Source: Aquiflexum sp041751335 (lineage in GTDB: Bacteria > Bacteroidota > Bacteroidia > Cytophagales > Cyclobacteriaceae). From it: 27,221 bases of DNA. Position 1 is the first letter of the stretch; each line of letters opens with the position of its first letter. The stretch lies in the NCBI RefSeq assembly GCF_041751335.1, contig NZ_JBGSXS010000010.1:1-27221 (forward strand), written 5' to 3'. The notes under the pieces were generated by a model. The model was not told where the DNA came from, searched no databases, and was given only the letters and a program-made list of their open reading frames with translations. Positions 8,305 to 16,567 of this stretch are shown piece after piece. Made by a program: the position numbers and the translations under genes.

Positions 8305-8330
8305 AAAAAGAAGTGCACAATGTGCACTTC
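8305..8330 (-). terminator. Hairpin and T-tract between susD and the VCBS gene
   Basis: On the minus strand GAAGTGCA-CATTG-TGCACTTC (8330-8310, up to 10 paired bases) is followed at once by five T (8309-8305). This has the shape of an intrinsic terminator just after the susD stop. It would end or attenuate the susCD transcript and lower expression of the downstream lipoproteins. Confidence 0.7.
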
Positions 8331-8358
8331 CTTATTGATTATTTTTAAAATTATATGA

Positions 8359-9852
8359 TTAATAACCAGGATTTTGAGTCAAATTTGGATTGGCCAAAAG
8401 TTGTGCTTCAGGTACTGGGAAAAGGTTTCTGAAAGGTGCAGAAGCATTTTTCTCCCACCACGCATCATTATACCTTCCGAATCTGATCAAATCAGATCTT
8501 CTATGTCCCTCAGCAAATAATTCTCTTCCTCTTTCTGCCAACAATACATCTGCATTGATAATGGTAAGAGGATCAACATTCGCTCTTTCACGTACCTGAT
8601 TTACAAAGCTCAAGGCTTCAGCAGTTTCACCTAATCTCCAGCTAGCTTCAGCTCTCATCAAAAGCACATCAGCATATCTGAAAATCGGAAAGTCATTGTT
8701 AAGATCAGGACCTGCACCCAAAGGAATTTCAAATTTATTTACCCTTGTACCTGCCTGTCTGAAAGCGTTTGGAGCCAATTCGTTGATATTTGGAGTAAAG
8801 TTAATTTCAGGACCATCAGGATCATTGGCTTCTGCTGAAGCATCAATAATCGGAGTAACTCCATCAGAACGGAACTGAGGACCCTCCCTCAAACTATTCT
8901 TTCTGACATCAACGTCTTCATAGCTGTTATAAAACTCTTCCAAAGCAGCATAACCGTTCCATGGCTGCTCCTGCAATTCAAAAGTCTGCTGAGTACTGTA
9001 ATGGAATGTCATCTGATGAATGTTAAACCCGCCTGCGTTATTCGCATCGTAAGGAAGGGTAAACATGTTCTCAGGTGAATTGGCATTACTGTTTGCAAAA
9101 TTTGCAAAGAAGTTAGGAGCTAAGCTGTAAGGTCCCTCATTGATGATCACATCAAGGGCAGCTTTCGCTTCAGCCCATCTTGGCTGTCCAATATATACCT
9201 CGGCATTAAGATACAATTTGGCAAGAATCATATGGGCAGTCCAATAATTCAAATTAGTTCTTGTATTATTTCTGGTCAAAAGAGCTGCATTTTCAAGGAT
9301 ACTACTTTCAATGAAAGCGAAAACCTCGGCCCTGCTATTTGTAGGTGGGTTGGGAGCTACATCTGTCTCTACCACTATTGGAACATTTCCAAAGTTATCG
9401 ATTAGCCACAAATAACCTAAAGCTCTCAAAATCTTTAATTCAGCAACTAATTCCTCAAGATCAGGAAATTGAATGATTAAAAGATTAGCCTCTGCTACAA
9501 CACCGAAAGCATATTGCCAAGCACCATTGTACGGACCATCAGTAATGATCCAAGCGTGTCGGTGTGCTCTTAGCCATGTACCTCCATCTTCCCAGTCAGC
9601 CCCTTTTTGTGGTATAGACAATTCATCTGAAGATACTTCTATTGCACTGTAGAGACCACCATGACCTCCCCAATTGCCCACAACCGCACTGTAAGCAGAT
9701 TGTTTCAATACTTCTATCAGTTCAGGAGTAACATTGGCATCCAATTGTTCTTGGGTAATACCCGAAAGAACATCTTGCTCCAGTTCCCAGCATGACCCCA
9801 TCGTCAAAGCGACTAGGCCTCCAACACATAATGATTTAATTGATCGTAACAT
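8359..9852 (-). CDS. SusD/RagB-family outer-membrane nutrient-binding lipoprotein
   Basis: The 497-residue protein has a lipoprotein signal (LTMGSC, Cys21) and typical SusD features: the early helical TPR part (ALGYLWLIDNFGNVPIVVE, the conserved R-A-x-x-Y/L-x-x-L-x-x-x-F-G-x-V-P stretch), FRYADVLLMRAEA in the second half, and the C-terminal RGRELFAEGHRRSDLIRFG and NLFPVPEAQ. SusD proteins form a hinged lid on the SusC transporter and capture oligosaccharides or peptides at the cell surface. The gene starts 18 bases after susC, so the two are co-transcribed. The substrate cannot be told from the sequence; no glycoside hydrolase, peptidase or sulfatase accompanies the pair in this window. Confidence 0.93.
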   Translation of the reverse strand: MLRSIKSLCVGGLVALTMGSCWELEQDVLSGITQEQLDANVTPELIEVLKQSAYSAVVGNWGGHGGLYSAIEVSSDELSIPQKGADWEDGGTWLRAHRHAWIITDGPYNGAWQYAFGVVAEANLLIIQFPDLEELVAELKILRALGYLWLIDNFGNVPIVVETDVAPNPPTNSRAEVFAFIESSILENAALLTRNNTRTNLNYWTAHMILAKLYLNAEVYIGQPRWAEAKAALDVIINEGPYSLAPNFFANFANSNANSPENMFTLPYDANNAGGFNIHQMTFHYSTQQTFELQEQPWNGYAALEEFYNSYEDVDVRKNSLREGPQFRSDGVTPIIDASAEANDPDGPEINFTPNINELAPNAFRQAGTRVNKFEIPLGAGPDLNNDFPIFRYADVLLMRAEASWRLGETAEALSFVNQVRERANVDPLTIINADVLLAERGRELFAEGHRRSDLIRFGRYNDAWWEKNASAPFRNLFPVPEAQLLANPNLTQNPGY

Positions 9853-9870
9853 ATATAATTTGAGTTTATG

Positions 9871-12855
9871 TTATTTAAAGTTTAATGTTAATCCCATTGT
9901 CCAGATTCTTGGTAAGAAATAAGTATTCCTTCTTTCAATACCTGGGGCTAAAGGATTGGCATCATTTCCTGTCCCATCTTCCCACCTTACTTCAGGATCG
10001 ACACCGGAGAATTGGGTTAAGGTAAACAAATTTTGTACACCACCATAGACCCTAAGGTTATTTACACTCGCAGATCCTGTTGGAATATTGTAACCAATCT
10101 GAAGATTGTCTAATCTTACAAAATCACCTTTTTCCAAATACAGGTCAGAGAACGAAGGTGTAGATGTAACAAGCGGCGAGGTCGGAGTGTTTTTCGTCAA
10201 CACAGAATTCCATGTAAGAGATGCTCCATCAGCGTTTTCATAGAAACCTCTGAATGAGTTGTAGATCATATGACCCCAGCTACCTCTCAACAAGAGGTTC
10301 AAGTCCCAATTGCCATACACAAAGGTGTTGGAAAACCCAAAATCTCCAGTTGGCAAGGCACTTCCCAATCTTTCAAATTCTCCCGGTGTTTCACCGGAAA
10401 GGATATATTCTCCGCCATCAGTCAACCCAAGTAATCTTGGGCCATAGAAATCACCGATTCTCTCTCCCTCTCTATTCCATATCATTGGGTTGTCATTCTG
10501 ACCTGGTGAACCTGGCACACCTTGTCGGATTTCACCTATGCTTAGACTTCCTGCTCCTAGATCCGAAATTCGGGTTCTCTTATAAATGGTAAAGTTCAAA
10601 GTTGGAGTCCAAGAAACAGGCCCTAATTTGACATCATTGACAGTAGCCAAAAATTCAAAACCAGCACTCGAAAGGGAGGCAACATTGGCCCAAACATTAT
10701 CTGCAGTATAAGGTCTTCCTGGTTCAACTGCACTTGGGAATCCTCGTCCTACAGTGACGTTGAAAATCAGATCAGAAATATTCCTTTGGTAATAATCCAT
10801 CTGACCGGTGACTTTGCCATTGAATAAGGCATAATCTAAACCAACAGTGAATTCCTGGGTGGTTTCCCATTGCAATTGGGGGTTAGGATTACTTAATCTT
10901 CTTGGACCAACAAATACTGACCCAATAGGATTAGTCGGATCTAATGGAATTCTGTTTCCGTTTCCAAATATACCCAATGCCAAAGTTGGTGAAGGTGGCA
11001 ATTGACCCACTACACCAAATGATGCTCTAGGCTTGAACTGACTAAAGATACCCATATCAAAAATCTGAGTAAAGTCAGCACCTGCACTAATCGCAGGGAA
11101 ATAACCTGTTTGATTTTCCCTACCAAAGCCTGAGTAGGTTTCAGCCCTTAAGGAAGCGGATAGGAAGTAAGTATTGCTGTAGTTGAAATTTGCTCTTCCA
11201 AAAAAGGAATTCAATACTGCTCTGGAAGCAAAAGAATCCATCCCTGTTCCAGGACCAAATCTAAGTCCACCGGCGCCAAGATTGTTAGGACCTAAGTCAA
11301 AAAGAAATCTTGTTGTGGATGCGTTCATTCCTCTTTCTGCAAAGGTTTGTGTTTCACCTCCCAATAAGAAAGTGAAATTCATCCTATCGAATATCTCATC
11401 TTCAAACCTGATCGTTCCGTTCCAGATAGATTGAGTCCTGTCAAACATATTTTGTCCAGCCTGACCATTTCGGCCAAATCCAGTCTGAAAATCCTGACGG
11501 GAGAAAAACTGGGTACTCAGTACAGTTAATTTGTCCTGAGAAAATTGCGATGCAATGGTGATTTTATCTGTAAGATCATATTCAACTCTGTAAGAATAAA
11601 GTGCTGCTCTGACTTCAGTTGTGAATTTTTGCTGGTTGATCAATGCCACTGGATTGTAGAAATCAAACAATGGTCTTTGGAAATACCCGCCAAAATTATT
11701 CTCAGCCTCAGCCCCAGACTCTCTGATTGGTGCAGTAGGGTTGAAAACGGTGGCATATCTTACAGCCTCACCGTTGACATCTTGAGCTTCTGTATCAGTA
11801 TATGATAAAGTGAGATTCATTCTCAACCTATTGTTCAAAGCACCATGGTTCAAATTGAATCTTGTATTCAAGGTCTCTCTATTTGTTCCCCTGATGATAC
11901 CATCGTTGTTACGATAGTTGACAGAAGCCAAATAAGAAGTATTTTCAAATCCACCGGTTACTGAAGCATTGACAGTACCATTGTAGGCTGTCTGCAAAAT
12001 TTCGTCTCTCCAATCAGTTCTTGATCCATAATCCACACCTCCTCTTTCAACAAATTCCTCAGGGGAAAGAATAGGAATAAGGTTGGTAGCTACGTCAGCT
12101 GAACCAAATGAATTGATTGTAACATTAGAAACACCTTTTCTTGAAGAACCTCTTTTGGTAGTGATCAAGATTACACCTGCTGCACCTCGAGTACCATAGA
12201 TGGCAGCAGCAGAGGCATCTTTCAACACATCGAAAGTCTCAATATCATTAGGATCGACTGCATCTATAGAAGCTCCGATTACACCATCCAATACGATCAA
12301 TGGAGATTGGGTAGCACCAAAAGAAGAAATACCTCTTAACCTGACAGTGGGCTGTGAATTGGGGTTACCTCCAGGTCTGGTTACAGATAAACCTGCAACT
12401 TTACCTTGCAAAAGTTGGGTTGGATTAGTGAAGTTACCACGGTTAAATTGCTCAGAACCAACGGAAGCCACCGCAGAGGTAATTTCCTTTTTATCTTGAG
12501 TACCATAACCAATCACTACTGATTCCTGAAGACTCATGATGTCTTCTTCTAATTCTATATTGAAAACCGATTGATTTCCTATAGATAGCTCTTGTGGGGT
12601 GAAACCCACAAATGAAATTACCAGGGTCTCATCTCCTGGCTGAACATTAAGTCTGAATTGACCATCAAGATCAGTGTTTGTACCTCTGGTAGTTCCTTTA
12701 ATCAGAACAGTTACTCCAGGAAGTGGATCTTTAAGCGTGGCATCGAGGATCGTACCTGTTACCTCCCGACCTTGCGCATTGGCAGCTGCGATGCTGATAA
12801 CCATCAGCATTGCAACCATCAAAAAAGCTTTCATTTTTAGTAAATAATTTCTCAT
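9871..12855 (-). CDS. SusC/RagA-family TonB-linked outer-membrane transporter
   Basis: With the start chosen here the protein has 994 residues: signal peptide MRNYLLKMKAFLMVAMLMV...AAANA, a carboxypeptidase-D-like domain at about 29-110 (VTGTILDATLKDPLPGVTVL), the SusC linker (SLQESVVIGYGTQDKKEIT), a plug with the family signature (DIETFDVLKDASAAAIYGTR), then the 22-strand barrel. An upstream in-frame ATG would add 31 residues (start 12948). I reject it because the added residues push the signal peptide inward and a TAGATTTG promoter element lies within that stretch. It imports the ligand caught by the SusD partner using TonB energy. Neither a FecI/FecR-type regulator nor a hybrid sensor is adjacent. 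Confidence 0.92.
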   Translation of the reverse strand: MRNYLLKMKAFLMVAMLMVISIAAANAQGREVTGTILDATLKDPLPGVTVLIKGTTRGTNTDLDGQFRLNVQPGDETLVISFVGFTPQELSIGNQSVFNIELEEDIMSLQESVVIGYGTQDKKEITSAVASVGSEQFNRGNFTNPTQLLQGKVAGLSVTRPGGNPNSQPTVRLRGISSFGATQSPLIVLDGVIGASIDAVDPNDIETFDVLKDASAAAIYGTRGAAGVILITTKRGSSRKGVSNVTINSFGSADVATNLIPILSPEEFVERGGVDYGSRTDWRDEILQTAYNGTVNASVTGGFENTSYLASVNYRNNDGIIRGTNRETLNTRFNLNHGALNNRLRMNLTLSYTDTEAQDVNGEAVRYATVFNPTAPIRESGAEAENNFGGYFQRPLFDFYNPVALINQQKFTTEVRAALYSYRVEYDLTDKITIASQFSQDKLTVLSTQFFSRQDFQTGFGRNGQAGQNMFDRTQSIWNGTIRFEDEIFDRMNFTFLLGGETQTFAERGMNASTTRFLFDLGPNNLGAGGLRFGPGTGMDSFASRAVLNSFFGRANFNYSNTYFLSASLRAETYSGFGRENQTGYFPAISAGADFTQIFDMGIFSQFKPRASFGVVGQLPPSPTLALGIFGNGNRIPLDPTNPIGSVFVGPRRLSNPNPQLQWETTQEFTVGLDYALFNGKVTGQMDYYQRNISDLIFNVTVGRGFPSAVEPGRPYTADNVWANVASLSSAGFEFLATVNDVKLGPVSWTPTLNFTIYKRTRISDLGAGSLSIGEIRQGVPGSPGQNDNPMIWNREGERIGDFYGPRLLGLTDGGEYILSGETPGEFERLGSALPTGDFGFSNTFVYGNWDLNLLLRGSWGHMIYNSFRGFYENADGASLTWNSVLTKNTPTSPLVTSTPSFSDLYLEKGDFVRLDNLQIGYNIPTGSASVNNLRVYGGVQNLFTLTQFSGVDPEVRWEDGTGNDANPLAPGIERRNTYFLPRIWTMGLTLNFK

Positions 12856-12902
12856 AAGATTTGTTGTTTTGAAAAAAACAAAATGGTTTATATAGTTAAT
12901 TT

Positions 12903-12910
12903 CAAATCTA
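12903..12910 (-). promoter_or_regulatory. -7 element of the susC promoter
   Basis: The minus strand reads TAGATTTG, an exact match to TAnnTTTG, about 48 bases before the chosen susC start. The best -33 candidate (TTG at 12938-12936) is spaced 25 bases away, longer than usual, so only the -7 part is convincing. Confidence 0.45.
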
Positions 12911-13348
12911 AATTGATTGTTTAAATTTAATTTTGCAATTTTTAACAATTGCCACTGATCTGTTTTGGGACACCCTCTGTTAACAGAATTATACTATTTT
13001 TCATCAATCATTAATAAAATCAAAGTTTTATTAATGATTCAACAATGGAAAACGATTGAACTTTTCGAATAGTTAAAATTTTTGGATTTTATTAAAAAAG
13101 TGAAAATCAGCACCCCCTTACTACTACTTTATTTCAATATTTTCGATTTTAGCAAATTCCCGATTATTAAAATCAATCACTCAACTTTGGATTTAGACTA
13201 CAGCTAATCCCTAGTCTGAGTCATAATTATTTATTGCTGGATTTTAAATCTTAAAATTTATAAATGAAATAACTTATTTAGTCAACATAGTATTATTTAT
13301 GTTTTATTTTGATTTTTATCTTTATTATCAAAAATTAACTTTTTAACC
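12911..13348. other. Gene-free AT-rich region upstream of susC
   Basis: No coding frame of conserved appearance was found on either strand. A leftward open frame at 13297-13494 has a low-complexity N- and C-terminus and overlaps the rightward small membrane-protein gene, so it is not called. The region contains a perfect 14-base inverted repeat (13006-13039) and probably the control region of the susC operon. Confidence 0.5.
13006..13039. promoter_or_regulatory. Perfect 14-bp inverted repeat, possible operator
   Basis: AATCATTAATAAAA (13006-13019) is separated by six bases from its exact reverse complement (13026-13039). It lies about 150 bases upstream of susC and about 350 bases before the rightward small gene. 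There is no T-run on either side, which argues against an intrinsic terminator. A dyad for a dimeric regulator is an inference. Confidence 0.45.
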
Positions 13349-13380
13349 TTGCAACCAAAAGCACTCGTTTCGTATCTTAG
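13349..13380 (+). promoter_or_regulatory. Promoter of the small membrane protein / MOSC pair
   Basis: TTG (13349-13351) and TATCTTAG (13373-13380) are separated by 21 bases, close to the TTG / TAnnTTTG consensus. Transcription would start around 13386, essentially at the ATG at 13385, so the message may be leaderless or nearly so. Confidence 0.5.
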
Positions 13381-13384
13381 CTGT

Positions 13385-13621
13385 ATGGATACTTTTAAGA
13401 AAAAAAGATTGGCTAGGGACAGAATAAAATGGGCGGTCATTTTTTTGATCTGTTTTGTGATGGTTTCCATTCTTTCACCCAACTCATTGAACAAAAACCT
13501 CAGCTATTTTATTACCAATCCTATTGAACTATTAAAGACTGAACAAGAGAACCCTATCAGGTATATCTTTACCAAGCTGTTTACTCCAGAAATCCCGGAT
13601 AGGTTTAAGGAGTGGCGATAA
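13385..13621 (+). CDS. Small single-span membrane protein, unknown function
   Basis: The product is 78 residues if started at the ATG at 13385 (MDTFKKKRLARDRIKWAVIF...). A frame extension to 13349 exists, but it would place the promoter elements inside the gene. A basic N-terminus (six Lys/Arg in the first 14) precedes one hydrophobic helix at about residues 15-31. The rest is a polar tail ending RFKEWR, so the topology is probably N-in. The next gene, a MOSC protein, begins 35 bases later, so they likely share a transcript. I do not recognise a family; it may anchor or assist the neighbouring protein. Confidence 0.6.
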   Translation: MDTFKKKRLARDRIKWAVIFLICFVMVSILSPNSLNKNLSYFITNPIELLKTEQENPIRYIFTKLFTPEIPDRFKEWR

Positions 13622-13656
13622 CACGTATTTAACTTTTGAAAACCATCTCACAATAA

Positions 13657-14457
13657 ATGCAATTACTGGACATTTACATTTATCCCATCAAATCATTGGG
13701 AGGAATAAGAGTAGAGGAAGCAAATCTAGAAGAAAGAGGACTTCAATATGACAGAAGATGGATGCTGGTTGACAATCAGGGAGATTTCTTGAGCCAAAGA
13801 AAACACCCCAAAATGGCAATGATTCAAACAAACCTAAGTAACAATAAGATTGAAGTTTTTCTCAAAAACCATGTAGAAGAAAACATAACAATCCCATTTG
13901 AACCCTTGAGCCAAGAAATGATACCAGTAAGCATTTGGGATGATGAGGTAATCGGTCAAGTTGTAGACCGAAAAATCAACCAATGGTTTTCTGATATTTT
14001 GGGTTTTAGCTGCAATCTGGTACACATGCCCACGTCCACAGAGCGGAAAGTTTCTTCAAAATATGCAGCCAAAAATGAATCTGTCAGTTTTGCTGATGGA
14101 ATGCCCTACTTACTGATAGGTCAGGCTTCATTGAATGACCTGAACAACAGACTCGAAAATCCCGTGCCTATGGACCGATTCAGGCCAAACCTAGTTCTTT
14201 CTGGAGGGCACGCTTTTGAAGAAGATGATTGGGACAAGGTGAAAGTTGGAGATGCTGTTTTCAAAATCACTAAACCTTGTGCTAGATGCGTCATGACTAC
14301 TGTGGATCAAACTACCGGAAAGAAAAGTAAGGAACCTCTCAAAACACTTTCAACTTATCGGGAAATTGAAGGAAAAGTATTATTTGGACAAAATATGTCT
14401 CTATTGGAGGGAAACAAAATAAAGATCGGAGATTACATCTCAGCATATAAAAAGTAA
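13657..14457 (+). CDS. MOSC-domain molybdenum-cofactor protein (YcbX/mARC-like)
   Basis: The 266-residue protein has the N-terminal MOSC beta-barrel domain (IYIYPIKSLGG near residues 6-16, GLQYDRRWMLVD near 28-39) followed by the MOSC catalytic domain. The latter contains RFRPNLVL (174-181) and the motif KPCARCVMTTVDQTTG (206-221), whose conserved Cys (208/211) is the molybdenum ligand region in YcbX and mARC proteins. Those enzymes reduce N-hydroxylated compounds with the sulfurated molybdenum cofactor. E. coli YcbX carries an additional 2Fe-2S domain that this protein lacks, so it would need a separate electron donor, as mARC does. No ferredoxin gene is adjacent. The substrate cannot be predicted. 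Confidence 0.9.
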   Translation: MQLLDIYIYPIKSLGGIRVEEANLEERGLQYDRRWMLVDNQGDFLSQRKHPKMAMIQTNLSNNKIEVFLKNHVEENITIPFEPLSQEMIPVSIWDDEVIGQVVDRKINQWFSDILGFSCNLVHMPTSTERKVSSKYAAKNESVSFADGMPYLLIGQASLNDLNNRLENPVPMDRFRPNLVLSGGHAFEEDDWDKVKVGDAVFKITKPCARCVMTTVDQTTGKKSKEPLKTLSTYREIEGKVLFGQNMSLLEGNKIKIGDYISAYKK

Positions 14458-14485
14458 AGTGGCCAGAAAATAAACCGGCCACTTT
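14456..14485. terminator. Bidirectional hairpin terminator between convergent genes
   Basis: AAAGTGGCC (14456-14464) pairs perfectly with GGCCACTTT (14477-14485) around a 12-base loop and starts inside the stop codon of the MOSC gene. It is followed by ATTGTTATT on the plus strand. On the minus strand ACTTTTTATAT follows. It can therefore serve both this gene and the convergent outer-membrane protein gene. Confidence 0.7.
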
Positions 14486-14487
14486 AT

Positions 14488-14531
14488 TGTTATTAGAAGC
14501 TATAGCCAATGTTATTAGAAGCTATAGCCAA
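14488..14531. repeat. Exact 22-bp tandem duplication at the 3' end of a gene
   Basis: TGTTATTAGAAGCTATAGCCAA occurs twice head to tail (14488-14509 and 14510-14531). The copy at 14510-14531 encodes the last codons and stop of the leftward outer-membrane protein. The other copy is an untranslated duplicate of the same coding end. Confidence 0.9.
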
Positions 14532-15270
14532 CTGTTAATTTAAAGAATGATGGTTGTCTCCATTCACTTTTTGTAACCATCTCTTCTGGTCTTAAATCAC
14601 CGCCCGCTGTGAATCTGGTAAATGCACCTCCCTTAGGATCTGCGAACTGAATGTATGGACCCAATGCCACGTAGTAGTTATAAGCTGCATCCGGTTCAGT
14701 TTCGCTGCCACCAGTGAAACGTAATTGTTCAAAGTGTAATCCTGCAGAAAACAGTGGCGTCAATTTAACCCCACCATTTACCCAGTAATGCAAAAAGTTA
14801 AGGGTTGAGGCATTCCCATGGTTCAATCCATAATAATATCCCAAATAAATCTCTCCTTCAAATCTTGTTTTGTCAATCCCTACAGTAAGGTTGGGGACAA
14901 TACCTTCTCCCAATACAGGCACTCCTAGACCAGATGTTAAATTTCCGTTCAACAATCCGATTTGTGGTGTCACTGAGATACCTTCCGAAACCTCGGTACT
15001 GAATCCAATTCCAAATTCAGTCCAGTTTCCCCAGCCACTGCCAGTTCCACCTGACCACAGGATACCGTAAAACGTGAAATCAGTTTTATCATTGATGCTA
15101 TAGGCACCTTGGAAGAATGGATAAAATCCAAAGAAAATATCCGAATTGAGTGTGGCATCCATACTGAATTTGCTTTCCTCTTGAGCTTTGGCATCTTGAA
15201 TTAAGGTCGAAATGCTCAGCAGTCCAACCATCATTAGGGTTGCCCCTAATTTTGTGAATGTGTTTTTCAT
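14515..15270 (-). CDS. Outer-membrane beta-barrel protein, unknown function
   Basis: The 251-residue protein has a signal peptide (MKNTFTKLGATLMMVGLLS..., likely cut after DAKA). It then shows alternating amphipathic strands rich in Tyr, Phe and Gly (FTFYGILWSGGTGSGWGNW, FEGEIYLGYYYGLNHG, YYVALGPYIQF) and ends KLTVGYSF with the terminal Phe typical of barrels inserted by BamA. The size suggests a barrel of roughly 10-12 strands. I do not recognise a specific transporter family; it resembles uncharacterised Bacteroidetes porin-like proteins. It is flanked by terminators and probably transcribed alone. The last codons are duplicated downstream, outside the reading frame. Confidence 0.8.
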   Translation of the reverse strand: MKNTFTKLGATLMMVGLLSISTLIQDAKAQEESKFSMDATLNSDIFFGFYPFFQGAYSINDKTDFTFYGILWSGGTGSGWGNWTEFGIGFSTEVSEGISVTPQIGLLNGNLTSGLGVPVLGEGIVPNLTVGIDKTRFEGEIYLGYYYGLNHGNASTLNFLHYWVNGGVKLTPLFSAGLHFEQLRFTGGSETEPDAAYNYYVALGPYIQFADPKGGAFTRFTAGGDLRPEEMVTKSEWRQPSFFKLTVGYSF

Positions 15271-15453
15271 AGGTTTAATAGGTTTTGTGAGTAAATAGGT
15301 TTGTTTTTAAACCAGTTTAAATATTTTTTACATTTTTATACTGATTTTAAGTTGGAAAATTAACACATTTTTTAAAAAATACAATGTTTTTAAGCATATA
15401 TAGGTTAAAAAATAACCAATAATAGGAATTTTTACAAAATTTCTAAAATTACA

Positions 15454-15467
15454 GTCAAAATTTTGAC
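15454..15467. promoter_or_regulatory. 14-bp perfect palindrome
   Basis: GTCAAAATTTTGAC is fully self-complementary and lies in the AT-rich gap upstream of the leftward outer-membrane protein gene and next to the hemE terminator. It may be an operator, but such AT palindromes also occur by chance. Confidence 0.25.
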
Positions 15468-15475
15468 AATAACAA

Positions 15476-15504
15476 AAAAAGGAAGGTTCAACACCTTCCT
15501 TTTT
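15476..15504. terminator. Intrinsic terminator of hemE (bidirectional shape)
   Basis: AAAAAGGAAGGT (15476-15487), loop TCAAC, then ACCTTCCTTTTT (15493-15504) form a perfect 12-bp stem. On the minus strand it follows the hemE stop at 15531 and leads into a T-run (TTTTTTTG). Confidence 0.8.
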
Positions 15505-15530
15505 AAATGAGTAAATGATAAATTTTACGA

Positions 15531-16556
15531 TTACCTATAATCTTTTACCGTTTGGATAAAGATTTTGACCATTTCAGGATCAATATCGGGGTAAACACCA
15601 TGACCTAGGTTGGCAATATGCCTACAACCTTTGAATTTTTCCATCATGACTATAGTTGCTTCCTCAACTTGCTTACGACTTCCATACAATGCAGCGGGAT
15701 CCAAGTTTCCTTGCAGGGTTTTGTTTGGGCCAATCTTTTTTCTTGATTCCTCGATCCCCATGTTCCAATCCAAACCAATAGTTTCACAATTCAACTGGGC
15801 CATTTCTTCCCTTGCAAAAAAAGCCCCTTTGGCAAAAACTGTCTTTGGCACATCATGAATAGCATCGCAGATCTGAGATATATAAGGCAATGAAAATTCC
15901 ATGTATTGATCCGGAGGAAGTATTCCAGCCCAACTATCAAAAACCTGTACCAAGTTGACGCCTGCAACAATTTGCGCTTTTAGGTAATTGATTGTACTAT
16001 AGGTGATCATTTGTAGGAGCTTATGGGACAAAACAGGTTCAGTGTACAACATCGCCCTGGCTTTTGAAAAAGTCTTACTTCCTGAACCTTCTATCATATA
16101 AGCAAATATTGTCCATGGCGCTCCGGCAAATCCGATAAGAGGAACTCTGCCATTCAAAGCTTTCTTTGTAATCCGGATGGCATCAATCACATACCTTAGG
16201 TCATCCGTTCCATTTGCAATTCTTAGATTATTAAGATCGGAAGCAGACTTTATTGTTTCAGGGAAAAAAGGCCCTTTTTTTTCAACCATCTCATAAGGAA
16301 GCCCCATGGCTTCAGGAATTACTAAGATGTCCGAAAAAATAATGGCAGCATCTACGCCTAAAAGATCAACAGGCTGAATGGTTACCTCTGCCGCCAACTC
16401 CGGAGTTTGGGCCAATTCAATAAATCCACTTACACTGTCTCGAACAGCCCTATATTCAGGCAGTATCCTTCCAGCTTGACGCATCAACCAAACAGGGGTC
16501 CGTTCTACAGGTTCACCTTTGGCCGCCCTTAACAATAAGTCATTTTTCAATTGCAT
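15531..16556 (-). CDS. hemE: Uroporphyrinogen decarboxylase
   Basis: HemE removes four carboxyl groups from uroporphyrinogen III to give coproporphyrinogen III in cytosolic heme synthesis. The 341-residue length is normal. Family motifs are all present: PVWLMRQAGR (21-30, signature with both Arg), FSDIL with the key Asp (76), GFAGAPWT (142-149), Tyr153 in FAYMIEG, FDSWAG (206-211), GLDWN (261-265), LQGNLDP (281-287) and NLGHGV (316-321). The start lies 11 bases after the end of an upstream collagen-like lipoprotein gene, so the two are probably co-transcribed, although no functional link is obvious. No other hem gene is in the window. The gene is closed by a strong hairpin terminator. Confidence 0.98.
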   Translation of the reverse strand: MQLKNDLLLRAAKGEPVERTPVWLMRQAGRILPEYRAVRDSVSGFIELAQTPELAAEVTIQPVDLLGVDAAIIFSDILVIPEAMGLPYEMVEKKGPFFPETIKSASDLNNLRIANGTDDLRYVIDAIRITKKALNGRVPLIGFAGAPWTIFAYMIEGSGSKTFSKARAMLYTEPVLSHKLLQMITYSTINYLKAQIVAGVNLVQVFDSWAGILPPDQYMEFSLPYISQICDAIHDVPKTVFAKGAFFAREEMAQLNCETIGLDWNMGIEESRKKIGPNKTLQGNLDPAALYGSRKQVEEATIVMMEKFKGCRHIANLGHGVYPDIDPEMVKIFIQTVKDYR

Positions 16557-16567
16557 GCAGCCCAGAT

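Noticed and set aside
12856..12948. N-terminal extension of SusC from an upstream ATG (31 extra residues)
   Set aside because: It would bury the signal peptide and overlap an exact TAnnTTTG promoter element; the Met at 12855 gives a normal signal sequence.
13297..13494. Leftward 65-aa ORF
   Set aside because: Antisense to the small membrane protein gene and its promoter, with an AT-rich low-complexity end.
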